Source: Variovorax sp. CF313 (GTDB lineage: Bacteria; Pseudomonadota; Gammaproteobacteria; Burkholderiales; Burkholderiaceae_C). From it: DNA of 37,316 bases. The notes under the pieces are model-generated. The model was not told where the DNA came from. It did no database searches and saw only the letters and a list, made by a program, of their open reading frames with translations. The DNA lies in contig NZ_AKIW01000114.1 in assembly GCF_000282635.1 (NCBI RefSeq), positions 1-37,316 on the forward strand. The letters run 5' to 3'. The position numbers and the translations under genes were made by a program. Within the stretch, counting starts at the first letter, position 1; each line of letters starts with the position of its first letter. This document shows, piece after piece, positions 1 through 8,420 of this stretch.

Positions 1-107
1 AATAAAGGAGGAGGCCGAAGGCCGGGGGACATTCGCGGAGGGGAGTACCCGGCGGCCTGTGCACGCGCCCCGAACGAACGAACAGAACAAATCCAAGGAA
101 CACCGAA

Positions 108-1247
108 ATGACGCAACCTCAAGGCGCCCTCGCAGGCATCCGAGTTTTGGACATCTCCCGCATCCTCGGCGGCCCCTACTGCGGCCAGATCCTCGGCGAC
201 CATGGCGCCGACGTGCTCAAGGTCGAGCCGCCGCAGGGCGACGACACGCGCACCTGGGGCCCGCCGTTCAAGGAAGGCGTGGCTTCGTATTACCACGGCC
301 TGAACCGCAACAAGCGCGTGCAGCACCTCGACTTCTCGACCGAAGAAGGCCGCGACGCACTGCTCGCTCTGGTGGCCGAGGCCGACGTGCTGATCGAGAA
401 CTTCAAGACCGGCACCATGGAGCGCTGGGGCATCGGCTACGAAGAACTGTCGAAACGCTTCCCGCGCCTCGTGTGGTGCCGCGTGTCCGGCTTCGGCGCC
501 GACGGCCCGCTCGGCGCGCTGCCGGGCTACGACGCCGCCGTGCAGGCCATGACCGGCATCATGAGCATCAACGGCGAGGCCGACGGCGGTCCGCTGCGCG
601 TGGGCCTGCCCGTGGTCGACATGGTGACGGGCCTCAACGCGGTGATCGGCGTGCTGCTCGCGCTGCAGGAGCGCAACCGCAGCGGACGCGGCCAGTTCGT
701 GGAGGCGGCGCTGTACGACAGCGGCCTCTCGCTGCTGCATCCGCACGCCGCCAACTGGTTCATGGACGGCACCGAGCCGCGCCGCACCGGCAATGCGCAT
801 CCGAACATCTATCCCTACGACGCGCTGGCCACCGGCACCGATCCCGTGTTCGTCGCGGTCGGCAACGACCGGCAGTTCGCGAGCCTGTGCCGGTGCATCG
901 GCCTGCCCGACCTGGCGGACGATCCGCTCTATCGCACGGCCGGCGCGCGCTCGGTGCACCGCGACGGACTCAAGCAGCAGCTCGAAGCGGCTATGGCCGT
1001 GTTCGACGGCCGCGCGCTCGTCGAGCAGCTGATGGCCGCCGGCGTGCCCGCCGCGCCGGTGCTGCCGGTCGATGCCGCGCTCCAGCACCCGCACACGTTG
1101 CACCGCGAGATGGTGGTCGAGATGCCCGGCGGCTACCGCGGCATCGGTGCGCCGGTCAAGCTGAGCCGCACGCCGGCAAGCTACCGGCATGCGCCGCTCA
1201 CGCCGGGCGAGGCGTTCCTTCCCCTGGGCGATTCAACGCAACAGTGA
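108..1247 (+). CDS. CaiB/BaiF-family CoA-transferase
   Basis: 379-residue class III CoA-transferase, which moves CoA between two carboxylic acids in the cytoplasm; donor and acceptor acids cannot be told from sequence. Seen: the family N-terminus (VLDISRILGGPYCGQILGDH, residues 13-32), the following DVLKVEPP strand, an IENFKTGTM helix near residue 97 and VVDMVTGL, whose Asp171 sits where formyl-CoA transferase and CaiB have the catalytic Asp169. Length is normal for the family. The ATG at 108 follows AAGGAA by about 8 bases. No acyl-CoA dehydrogenase or ligase lies beside it, so context does not narrow the substrate. Its 3' end overlaps the convergent ugd gene by 15 bases. The 107 bases before it hold only a short GGCC-GAA-GGCC hairpin and the ribosome binding site. 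Confidence 0.93.
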   Translation: MTQPQGALAGIRVLDISRILGGPYCGQILGDHGADVLKVEPPQGDDTRTWGPPFKEGVASYYHGLNRNKRVQHLDFSTEEGRDALLALVAEADVLIENFKTGTMERWGIGYEELSKRFPRLVWCRVSGFGADGPLGALPGYDAAVQAMTGIMSINGEADGGPLRVGLPVVDMVTGLNAVIGVLLALQERNRSGRGQFVEAALYDSGLSLLHPHAANWFMDGTEPRRTGNAHPNIYPYDALATGTDPVFVAVGNDRQFASLCRCIGLPDLADDPLYRTAGARSVHRDGLKQQLEAAMAVFDGRALVEQLMAAGVPAAPVLPVDAALQHPHTLHREMVVEMPGGYRGIGAPVKLSRTPASYRHAPLTPGEAFLPLGDSTQQ

Positions 1248-2573
1248 AGATCGCCCGCGGCCGATGCCGTAGTACGCGATGCCCGCGGCTTCGGCCTCGG
1301 CCGCGTCGTAGAGATTCCGGCCGTCGAAGATGGCCGGCGTGCGCAGCTCCTTCGCAATGCGCGCGAAGTCGGGCCGGCGGAACTCCGGCCACTCCGTGAC
1401 GAGCGCCAGCACGTCGGCGCCGCTCAGCGCCTCCTGCGCCGTGGCGCACCAGCGCACATCGTCGCGATCGCCGACGAGGCTGCGCGCATTCGGCATCGCC
1501 GCCGGGTCGTAGGCCCGCACGCGCGCGCCGGCCGCCCGCAGGCGCTCCAGCAGCACGAGGCTGGGCGCGTCGCGCATGTCGTCGGTGTCGGGCTTGAAGG
1601 CCAGGCCCCACACGGCGATGGTCTTGCCGGCGATGCGGCCTTCGAAGTGGTGCACCATCAGATCGAACAACCGGCCCTTCTGCGCGTGGTTCGTCGCCTC
1701 GACCGCCGAGAGGATGCGCAGCACGTGGCCGTCGCGTTCGGCCGCATGCGTCAGCGCCCGCACGTCCTTCGCGAGGCACGAGCCGCCATAGCCCACGCCG
1801 GCCTGCAGGAAGTCGGGCCCGATGCGGCGGTCCGCGCCGATGCCACGCCGCACCATCTCGATGTCGGCACCCGCATGCTCGGCCACGCGTGCCATCTCGT
1901 TCATGAAGCTGATGCGGGTGGCGAGCATCGCATTGGCCGCGTACTTGCTCAGTTCGGCCGAGCGGCGGTCCATCACGAGCACCTGCCTGGGGTCGTGCAC
2001 GAACGGTGCGTAGAGCCGGGTCAGCAGGTCGACGGCCCAGGGGTCTTCGCTGCCGATCACCACGCGGTCGGGCTGCCGGCAGTCGCGCACGGCCGAACCT
2101 TCGCGCAGGAACTCCGGGTTCACGGCCACCGCGATGCGATGCGCAACACCGCGCCGCGAAAGCTCGCCGTTCAGTACGGCCTCGACCTGCGCCGCCGTGC
2201 CCACGGGCGCGGTCGACTTGCACACGACCACCGCCTCTCGGTCGCGGTGCCGCCCGATGCCGGCCGCCACCGCGATCACGTGCCGCAGATCGACCCGCCC
2301 TTCGGCATCGGCCGGCGTGTTCACCACGATGAAGAGCACGTCGCCGTGCAGGCAGGCGTCGCGCTCGCCGGCAGTGAACCGCAGTGTTCCGGCGGCCAGG
2401 CCGGCGACGACCAACGCCTCCAGACCGGGCTCGTGCAGCGGCATCAGGCCGCGCTGCAGGCCCTCGATGCGCGCCGGGTCGGTGTCCGCGCAGAGCACCT
2501 CGTGGCCCGCCTCGGCCAGGCAGGCGGCGAAGCCCAGGCCCACGTAGCCGGCGCCGAAGATGCTGACCTTCAT
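1233..2573 (-). CDS. ugd: UDP-glucose 6-dehydrogenase
   Basis: 446 residues. It oxidises UDP-glucose to UDP-glucuronate with two NAD+, supplying acidic sugar for capsule, exopolysaccharide or lipid decoration in the cytoplasm. Seen: N-terminal Rossmann motif GAGYVG (residues 7-12), NTPAD near 85, NPEFLREGSA near 152 and the active-site motif GYGGSCLAKD with nucleophile Cys266. The C-terminal UDP-binding domain is intact. The chosen ATG puts the Rossmann strand (MKVSIFGAGYVG) at residue 1, as in the family; an upstream in-frame extension of 50 residues has no family character. It is divergent from the GT2 glycosyltransferase at 2671, which supports a role in glycan synthesis. Closely related GDP-mannose dehydrogenase is less likely, but I cannot fully exclude it. 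Confidence 0.93.
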   Translation of the reverse strand: MKVSIFGAGYVGLGFAACLAEAGHEVLCADTDPARIEGLQRGLMPLHEPGLEALVVAGLAAGTLRFTAGERDACLHGDVLFIVVNTPADAEGRVDLRHVIAVAAGIGRHRDREAVVVCKSTAPVGTAAQVEAVLNGELSRRGVAHRIAVAVNPEFLREGSAVRDCRQPDRVVIGSEDPWAVDLLTRLYAPFVHDPRQVLVMDRRSAELSKYAANAMLATRISFMNEMARVAEHAGADIEMVRRGIGADRRIGPDFLQAGVGYGGSCLAKDVRALTHAAERDGHVLRILSAVEATNHAQKGRLFDLMVHHFEGRIAGKTIAVWGLAFKPDTDDMRDAPSLVLLERLRAAGARVRAYDPAAMPNARSLVGDRDDVRWCATAQEALSGADVLALVTEWPEFRRPDFARIAKELRTPAIFDGRNLYDAAEAEAAGIAYYGIGRGRSSLLR

Positions 2574-2670
2574 GGGCGGGCCCATGGCGCCCGATGCTGG
2601 TGGAGGGCGCGGTTGTGAGATAAAAGCAGGATGCAAGCCTTCAAAACAAATGTCCGGACAGGAAAATTCG

Positions 2671-3696
2671 ATGATGCCCGATGAAGTTGCTGCGCGATGC
2701 GCTCTGGTGCTGGAGACCAACAACCTGCGCGGCGGACCCGATGCCGAAGCCAGGGCGGGCAGCAGCCTGCAACGCCTGGTCGCCCTGCTGGCGAAGCAGA
2801 AGCTGCCGCTCGGCGCGCTCGCTCAGGTGGTCATCACGCACGACGGGCTGAGCCCCGCCACCTGCGAGGCCGTGAGCGCGCTCGCGGGCCGCCCGGTCGA
2901 CTTCGTGCGCATCGACGCGAGCACCGGCTACTATGACGCCAAGAACGCCGGCTTCGCGGCCACCGATGCGCAGCGCTGCACGCACGTGGTGTTCGCCGAC
3001 GCTGACTGCCTGCCCGACGACGACTGGCTGCTGCAGATGCTGCTGCCCTTCACCCGGGCCGATGCCCCCGCCGTGGTGGCCGGCCGCACCAGCTACGCCG
3101 CGAACGTGGTCGGCACCGCGCTCACGACCATCGACTTCATGTACTTTCCCAACGCCGGCCACGCCGGCGCAACGAGCAACTTCTACGCGAACAACGTGGC
3201 CTTCCGCCGCGACGTGTTCGAAGAGCACAGCTACCAGGCGCTCGACGGCGTGTACCGCGCGCACTGCCAGGTGCTGGGCATGCGGCTGAAGACGGCGGGC
3301 GTGCCCATCCACTACGCCGCGGCGGCCCACACCGAACATCGCCTGCCCGACACGCGCGCCGAGGCGCTCAAGCTGCGCTGGATGCGCGGACAGGACACGT
3401 ACTCGCTCACGCCGCACCTGCTGCGCAGCTATGTGTCGCCGCGCTGGCAGTGGCTCGCCAGGAGCGGGCCGATCGGGCCGCTGTGCGTGCTGTTCACGCG
3501 GCTGGGTTTCAGCATGAAGGCGCTGAACCACCAAGACCTGCCGCCGCTGCGCGGACTGCGCTGGCTGGCGGGCGTGGCACTCATCCTCGGCTTCTCGGCC
3601 GTCGACATGCTGGGCGCGTTCGCGCGCGGCATCGGCTGGCACACCACGGGCCGCACCAACGCCGACGCGCAGGCGCTTTCGTATCACCGGCCCTGA
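2671..3696 (+). CDS. Family 2 glycosyltransferase
   Basis: About 341 residues with a GT-A fold typical of inverting family 2 glycosyltransferases. Seen: N-terminal strand ALVLETNNLRGG, a central THVVFADADC segment with the DXD-type metal/nucleotide-binding pair Asp110-Ala-Asp112, the acceptor-side LPDDDWL, and a C-terminal hydrophobic stretch (about 300-323) that may anchor it to the inner membrane. Donor and acceptor are not evident; the divergent ugd makes a UDP-sugar donor reasonable (inference). I chose the ATG at 2671 because AGGA lies 7 bases upstream; ATG 2650 is an in-frame alternative adding seven residues. It begins a plus-strand run of four genes with short gaps or overlaps, probably one operon. 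Confidence 0.88.
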   Translation: MMPDEVAARCALVLETNNLRGGPDAEARAGSSLQRLVALLAKQKLPLGALAQVVITHDGLSPATCEAVSALAGRPVDFVRIDASTGYYDAKNAGFAATDAQRCTHVVFADADCLPDDDWLLQMLLPFTRADAPAVVAGRTSYAANVVGTALTTIDFMYFPNAGHAGATSNFYANNVAFRRDVFEEHSYQALDGVYRAHCQVLGMRLKTAGVPIHYAAAAHTEHRLPDTRAEALKLRWMRGQDTYSLTPHLLRSYVSPRWQWLARSGPIGPLCVLFTRLGFSMKALNHQDLPPLRGLRWLAGVALILGFSAVDMLGAFARGIGWHTTGRTNADAQALSYHRP

Positions 3697-3730
3697 TCGC
3701 CGCTGTCCAGAAGAACAACAACCAAAGACC

Positions 3731-4741
3731 ATGCACATCCTCTCTTCGCTTTCCGTTCGCCGCGCGACGCTGGGCCTCGCGCTCGCGGGCGCCTTCACCC
3801 TTGCCAGCGCCGCCGACTTCACCGGCCGCGGCGTCTTCAATTTCAGGTCCGAAGCCGGCTGCCCCTTCGCCGCGCTCGCGGGCGCCGGCAACGACTGCAA
3901 CCGCCTCGCCCTCGACGACCCCGACACGCGCGCCGCGCTCGACAGCGCCGCGCACACCATCCGCTTCACCAACACCCGCAGCTACGCCGGCAAGACCATC
4001 GTCGGCGACGTGCTGCTGCAGGGCTCGGGCCAGGCGCGCAACGGCCAGCGCGTGCCGCTGACCTTCCATGCGCTGCTGAGCCGCTCGGGCAGCGACTGGT
4101 CGGTGAGCAGCCATGCGCACTCGCCCGTCGGCGACGAGTTCAGCGACATCAGGATCGACCCCTATCAGGTGGTCGTGAGCGAGGCGAACAACGCCGAGCG
4201 CGTGGTGCTCACGGCCGACCAGGTCGTCGCGGCGCTGGCCAGGCCTTCGCTGACCGCGCGACTGGCCAACGTGCTGGTGCAGGTCGACGACAACCGCACC
4301 GATGGCGCAAAGGATGCCGACATCACCATCGGCCTCGGCCTGGGCAAGGCCTCGAAGTCGGTGGCGCGCGCACGCTTTCGCGCACCGGGCGCCAAGGGGC
4401 GCGAGCTGGCCGAGGCCATGCAGCAGGGCAACTGGACACTGGAGCTGCAGGCCCTGAGCGGCCAGATTCCGCGCCAGGTGGTGCAGCGCGACCTGTTCCT
4501 GTACGGGCTCGAATCGCAGTCGCTGCTTCAGCCGCTGCTGCAGCGCGGCTTCCACAAGAACGAGAAGCTGGTGCTCGGCGCTGTCAACGGCAAGGGCTAC
4601 GTGCGCTACGACGGCCAGCAGCGCGAGTTCGCAGGCGCCGACGCCGCCGCGCGCGCCTTCCTGCAGGACAGCTTCATCGGGCTGGTGCTGGGTTGGCAGC
4701 AACAGCAGCAGCCCGCGAAGGCCGGGGCCAATGGCCGCTGA
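3731..4741 (+). CDS. Secreted protein of unknown function in the glycan cluster
   Basis: 336 residues. I do not recognise the family. The N-terminus is a clear Sec signal peptide: basic SVRR, a hydrophobic core GLALAGAFTLASA, and probable cleavage after ASA at residue 27. The mature protein starts ADFTGRGVFNF, has two early cysteines (GCPFAALAGAGNDC) that could form a disulfide, and is otherwise mixed strand and helix without transmembrane segments, so it is probably periplasmic. It lies 34 bases after the GT2 gene and overlaps the next gene by 11 bases, implying co-transcription and perhaps translational coupling. A role in handling or modifying the glycan in the periplasm is inferred from position only. 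Confidence 0.85.
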   Translation: MHILSSLSVRRATLGLALAGAFTLASAADFTGRGVFNFRSEAGCPFAALAGAGNDCNRLALDDPDTRAALDSAAHTIRFTNTRSYAGKTIVGDVLLQGSGQARNGQRVPLTFHALLSRSGSDWSVSSHAHSPVGDEFSDIRIDPYQVVVSEANNAERVVLTADQVVAALARPSLTARLANVLVQVDDNRTDGAKDADITIGLGLGKASKSVARARFRAPGAKGRELAEAMQQGNWTLELQALSGQIPRQVVQRDLFLYGLESQSLLQPLLQRGFHKNEKLVLGAVNGKGYVRYDGQQREFAGADAAARAFLQDSFIGLVLGWQQQQQPAKAGANGR

Positions 4742-5498
4742 CCCGGTCGGCGCCGCGCCCGGCTTCGATTGCCTCGCCCCGCCTTCGTTGCGCGGCTGGC
4801 CCGCCCTGCAGGCGCGCCTCGTGCACCACGTCAAGCGCGCCGCGTTGCGCCAGCTGCACGCGAGCAACGCGGGCGAGATGCTGCTGCTGCGCTTCTACCT
4901 CGTGGGCGAGGAATCGTCCGAGCAGGCGCTGCAGCGCGAGCTGCGCATCGCCCCGCCCGAGTGGCTGGTGCGCCAGCTCGACCAGCACCTGGCCGACGAG
5001 CAATTGCATGCGCGCCTGTTCGCCGAAGCCATCGTCGAGCGCGGCGGCAGTGCGCTGGCCGCCGCATCGCCCGAAGAGGCGCCGCAGCCCGACTGGTTCA
5101 GCCGCCGCAAGCTCGCGCGCTGGCAGGCGCTCATTCGCCGCCATGCACCGCACTTCGCGCACGGCGGGCTGGTGCCGGCCTATGCCATCGGCCTCGCGGC
5201 CGAGCAGATGGCTTCGCGCATCCTGCAGCGCCATTGCGCGCTGATCGGCTCGCAGCATGCGCTGCACCCGCTGCTGTCGCGCGTGCTGGCCGACGAGGAT
5301 CGCCACATCCGCCTGTGCAGCCGCACGCTGCAGCGCTGCGTGGCGCCGCACGAGCAGGCGCGGCTCGTGCAGCTGATGCGCGAGGTGCGCGACACCGAGC
5401 GCGGCTTCGGCATCACCGGCGCGGCCGGCATGTGGCTCGCCGGCATGGCGCTGCGGCTGCGCCCCGGCGCAGCGCGGCCCGTCCGGCACCACGCCTGA
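4731..5498 (+). CDS. Ferritin-like di-iron protein
   Basis: 255 residues, mostly helical. The four ligand positions of a ferritin-like di-iron four-helix bundle can be read in order: Glu49 (NAGEMLLLRFY), Glu90-x-x-His93 (DEQLHARLF), Glu158 (GLAAEQMASR) and Glu189-x-x-His192 (DEDRHIRLC). This E, ExxH, E, ExxH layout is shared by oxygenases, oxidases and rubrerythrin-type peroxidases; which chemistry it does is not visible. No signal peptide. The ATG at 4731 lies inside the end of the upstream secreted-protein gene (11-base overlap) and the next gene starts 3 bases after its stop, so it is embedded in the glycosyltransferase operon. A hydroxylation or oxidation of the lipid or sugar product is a reasonable but untested idea. 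Confidence 0.85.
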   Translation: MAADPVGAAPGFDCLAPPSLRGWPALQARLVHHVKRAALRQLHASNAGEMLLLRFYLVGEESSEQALQRELRIAPPEWLVRQLDQHLADEQLHARLFAEAIVERGGSALAAASPEEAPQPDWFSRRKLARWQALIRRHAPHFAHGGLVPAYAIGLAAEQMASRILQRHCALIGSQHALHPLLSRVLADEDRHIRLCSRTLQRCVAPHEQARLVQLMREVRDTERGFGITGAAGMWLAGMALRLRPGAARPVRHHA

Positions 5499-5501
5499 GC
5501 G

Positions 5502-6623
5502 ATGCCGCCGCGCATCCTCTACCTCGCGACCGCGGACGCGCGCGGCCACCTGATGCGCGCGCAGCTGCTTGCGCATGCGCTGCGCGCGGCCGGCGCGCAG
5601 GTGCAGGTGCTCACCACGTCCGACGAAGGCGCGCGCTTCCTCGCCGGCTTCGGCATCGATGCGCCGGTGCTTTCGCCCCACTATGCGGTGCAGTTCGACG
5701 CGCAGCAGAACATGCTGCGCCGCGAGACCGACCGCAACGTGGCGCACTACATGTTCCGGCCCGAGCGCATGCTGCGCGACGTGTGGCGGCTGCGTGCGCA
5801 TTTCCGCGATGCCGACCTGGTGGTGAACGACTCTTTCCACCCCGCGCTGCTGCTGATGGGCTGGCTGCCGTTCTGGCGGCGCAAGGTGGTGCACGTGTAC
5901 GGCGCCAGCCTGCGGCGCGCGCTCGAAACCAACTTCAAGGGCCGCATGCCGGACGCCGTCGCGAAGCTGTTCGGCGGCATCGTGGCGTGGCAGATCGACC
6001 GCAGCCTCGCGCGCATCGAGCACGACTTCGCGTACGGCGAGCCGCAGCACGACGGGCATGGCCGCCACCGGCTGGCCACACCCGTCGCGGTGGTGGACGC
6101 CGTGGACCGGAGCGATGCCGCGGAGCATGCCGCCGCCGTGTACCTCAACCCGCATTTCAGGGACCCGGCATTGGCCGACGGCCTCGAACAGGGCCTCGCC
6201 GACGCGGGCCTGCCCGCGCACTTCGTCGGCGAAGGCTACGCCCACCGGCCGCACTGGCATGCGCGCGACGAGCGCTGGATCGAGGCGGCCGCGCACAGCG
6301 CCTTCATCGTCTCTGCGCCAGGCATGGCGGCGCTGTCCATCGCGGCGGTCTACCGCAAGCCGATCCTGCTGCTGCTGACCGACCAGCCCGAGCAGGCGAT
6401 CAACGCGGGCCGCGCGGCACAACTCGGCCTGGCGCACCGCGTGGTGGTGTGGCGCGGCGATGCCCCGAAGTTCGCGCGGGCCGTGGCTGCTGCGGCCAGC
6501 GAGCTGCGCGCCACTCCGACGGATGCATCGCATGCCGTCGAGGGTCGCCAAGCGGCCATCGACCGGCTGCAGCATTGGGTCGCGCTGCTGTTGCGCCTGG
6601 CGGGCGCGCCGGCTACCCGGTGA
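5502..6623 (+). CDS. GT-B glycosyltransferase (MurG/GT28-like)
   Basis: 373 residues. The N-terminal strand-loop MPPRILYLATADARGHLMRA resembles the acceptor-binding start of MurG-type glycosyltransferases. The C-terminal half carries the donor-site pattern VSAPGMAALSIAAVYRKP followed by DQPEQAINAGRAAQLGLA, typical of enzymes using nucleotide sugars. No transmembrane helix; probably cytoplasmic or membrane-peripheral. Specific donor and acceptor are unknown. It starts 3 bases after the di-iron gene and is the last gene of the plus-strand operon that began at 2671. Its 3' end overlaps the convergent gene at 6613 by 11 bases. Confidence 0.88.
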   Translation: MPPRILYLATADARGHLMRAQLLAHALRAAGAQVQVLTTSDEGARFLAGFGIDAPVLSPHYAVQFDAQQNMLRRETDRNVAHYMFRPERMLRDVWRLRAHFRDADLVVNDSFHPALLLMGWLPFWRRKVVHVYGASLRRALETNFKGRMPDAVAKLFGGIVAWQIDRSLARIEHDFAYGEPQHDGHGRHRLATPVAVVDAVDRSDAAEHAAAVYLNPHFRDPALADGLEQGLADAGLPAHFVGEGYAHRPHWHARDERWIEAAAHSAFIVSAPGMAALSIAAVYRKPILLLLTDQPEQAINAGRAAQLGLAHRVVVWRGDAPKFARAVAAAASELRATPTDASHAVEGRQAAIDRLQHWVALLLRLAGAPATR

Positions 6624-8271
6624 CCCCGCGCGCCGAATCGACCAGCGCGCGGAATGCACGCGTCATCGCGCGCACCGGGGACATCTCGGACCACCGTGCG
6701 GGCCTGGCCTGCGGCGGTGCCGAGATCACGCCCCGGCCCATGCGCAGCGACACCTGCAGCTTCCTGAGCGTGAAGGCCGGTCGCACTGCGCCCCGGCGCG
6801 CGCTGCCGCCGGGCCCGGTGCCGGCGACGACGAATTGCAGCACCAGGCACTTGCGCCCCGCTACCGGGTGGATCTCGAACACCAGGCTGCGCCGCCGCGC
6901 GCCCGTGACGCGCTGGCCGGGCAGCACCACGCCGTCGAACATGGCGTGAACACCGGTGGCCTTGGCATTGCTGCGGTAATCGATGCGCACCTCGACGCGG
7001 TGCGGCTGCGGGTGCGGCAGCGCGGGCAGCGGCACGACGAGGCAGGCCAGTTCGCCCTCGCTGCGCGCGCCCTCGCCATCGAAGCCCGACCAGCCGTGGC
7101 TCAGCCAGCTCGTCGCGGGGCTGCCGGGGTGGAACAGATAGGGGCGGCCCGGCTGCACCTCGGCCACTTCCGGCAGGCCGTGGGCCTGGTCGTCGAGGCC
7201 CCAGCGCAGCAGGAAGGCGCGATCGATCGCCGCCGCCGGCCAGGCCGGGAAGAGCTTCGGCGCGGCATCGCCGTTGACGCCGCTCATGCCGCAAGCCGCC
7301 GCCATGAAGTCCATCGACCCCAGCGCGGCGCCCACCGGCATCCAGTCCGAGCAGGCTGCGGGCAGCAATGCGGCCGCGCTGCGGTCGGCGCAGATCAGCG
7401 CGTGGGCGGGCTTGCGGAAGTAGCGCGCCTCGGTCAGCACGCTCGACGACAGGCTGGAGGCGAAGTGCACGTTGGCCGCCGACAGCAGCGCGTAGGTGTT
7501 CCCCTGCGTCCACGCCACGTTGGGAATGGCGCGCGCGATGGGCGCCAGATCGTGCAGTGCGGGCTCGTAAGGGTGCGGCTTGATGACCAGCAGGTCCACG
7601 CCGCTCGCCAGTTCGCGCAGCGGCGCGATCACGCCGGCCGGATGCATGGTGCGCCCGCCGCTGACCAGTGACAGGTCGACCAGGCTCTGGCCGAAGAACA
7701 GCCCCACGCGCAAGCGCGCATCGAACAGCGAAGCCATGCCGTGGCGCGCGAAGCGGCCCTGGAGCGCGCTCGCGTGGTTCCAGAACAGCTCTTCGTCCAC
7801 GCGGAGCGCTCGCAGCGCTGCCTCGATGGCCGGGTCGTTGGTGCGCGCGCAGAAGTGCAGGTGCTCCGTGAAGCGGCGCGGATCGATCTCGATGTCGAGG
7901 TAGCTCGCACCGCTGCCGTCGATGAAGTGCTGCAGCGCGGGCGTGAGGCCCCAGCCGATCACGAGGCAACCGGGTTCGAGCATCGGCAGGCCTTCGCGCC
8001 CGGCCAGCGGCAGCAGGTCGGCGATGCAGGCGCGCGCCCAGCCGGCCGGGGTGCAGGGAAGTTCCAGCCTCTTCATGAGGCGCGCGACGTCGATATCGCC
8101 GCCGTCGGACAGCGGCGCGATCTCGCGCACCGGCAGGCCCAGCCGGCCCAGCGCGGTGTCGAAAAAGCCCCGCAGGAAGCGCCGGTTGGCCGCGTGGTGC
8201 TGAAGCCCGTTGGCAGGAGAGCGGAAGAAGTCGTCCGCAAGAATGACTTGATGGAACCGGCGAGTGGTCAT
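6613..8271 (-). CDS. Capsule-type polysaccharide glycosyltransferase, two-domain
   Basis: 552 residues. The middle region resembles capsular polysaccharide glycosyltransferases of the KpsC/KpsS or CDP-glycerol transferase type: LLVIKPHPYEP, then NVAWTQGNTYALLSAANVHF and SSLSSSVLTEARYFRKPA, the usual HP...Y..L...SS...E..YF.KP progression of a GT-B C-terminal domain. The last 150 or so residues look like a separate beta-rich module that opens with SHGWSGFDGEGARSEG, a pattern I associate with accessory beta-sandwich domains on glycosyltransferases. The ATG at 8271 was preferred over an upstream in-frame codon because MTTRRFHQVILADDFF reads as a natural N-terminus. It is convergent with the GT-B gene, so it may be regulated separately while serving the same pathway. 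Substrate unknown. Confidence 0.78.
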   Translation of the reverse strand: MTTRRFHQVILADDFFRSPANGLQHHAANRRFLRGFFDTALGRLGLPVREIAPLSDGGDIDVARLMKRLELPCTPAGWARACIADLLPLAGREGLPMLEPGCLVIGWGLTPALQHFIDGSGASYLDIEIDPRRFTEHLHFCARTNDPAIEAALRALRVDEELFWNHASALQGRFARHGMASLFDARLRVGLFFGQSLVDLSLVSGGRTMHPAGVIAPLRELASGVDLLVIKPHPYEPALHDLAPIARAIPNVAWTQGNTYALLSAANVHFASSLSSSVLTEARYFRKPAHALICADRSAAALLPAACSDWMPVGAALGSMDFMAAACGMSGVNGDAAPKLFPAWPAAAIDRAFLLRWGLDDQAHGLPEVAEVQPGRPYLFHPGSPATSWLSHGWSGFDGEGARSEGELACLVVPLPALPHPQPHRVEVRIDYRSNAKATGVHAMFDGVVLPGQRVTGARRRSLVFEIHPVAGRKCLVLQFVVAGTGPGGSARRGAVRPAFTLRKLQVSLRMGRGVISAPPQARPARWSEMSPVRAMTRAFRALVDSARGVTG

Positions 8272-8420
8272 GGGCCTCGGGAGGACCGGCCTGCCCTTTT
8301 GCAAGCCGTCTCGCCGACCTTTTCTGTGCGATGCGCCAATCTAGGCAGCGACTCTTAGCCCGCCGTGAGAAAGGCGCCGCGCCTGCGCAAAGATGGCGTA
8401 AAGGGCAAGCCTTGCAGGCT

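Noticed and set aside
1..107. End of an upstream gene or a strong regulatory element
   Set aside because: Only a short GGCC hairpin and purine-rich stretches are visible; too little sequence to decide.
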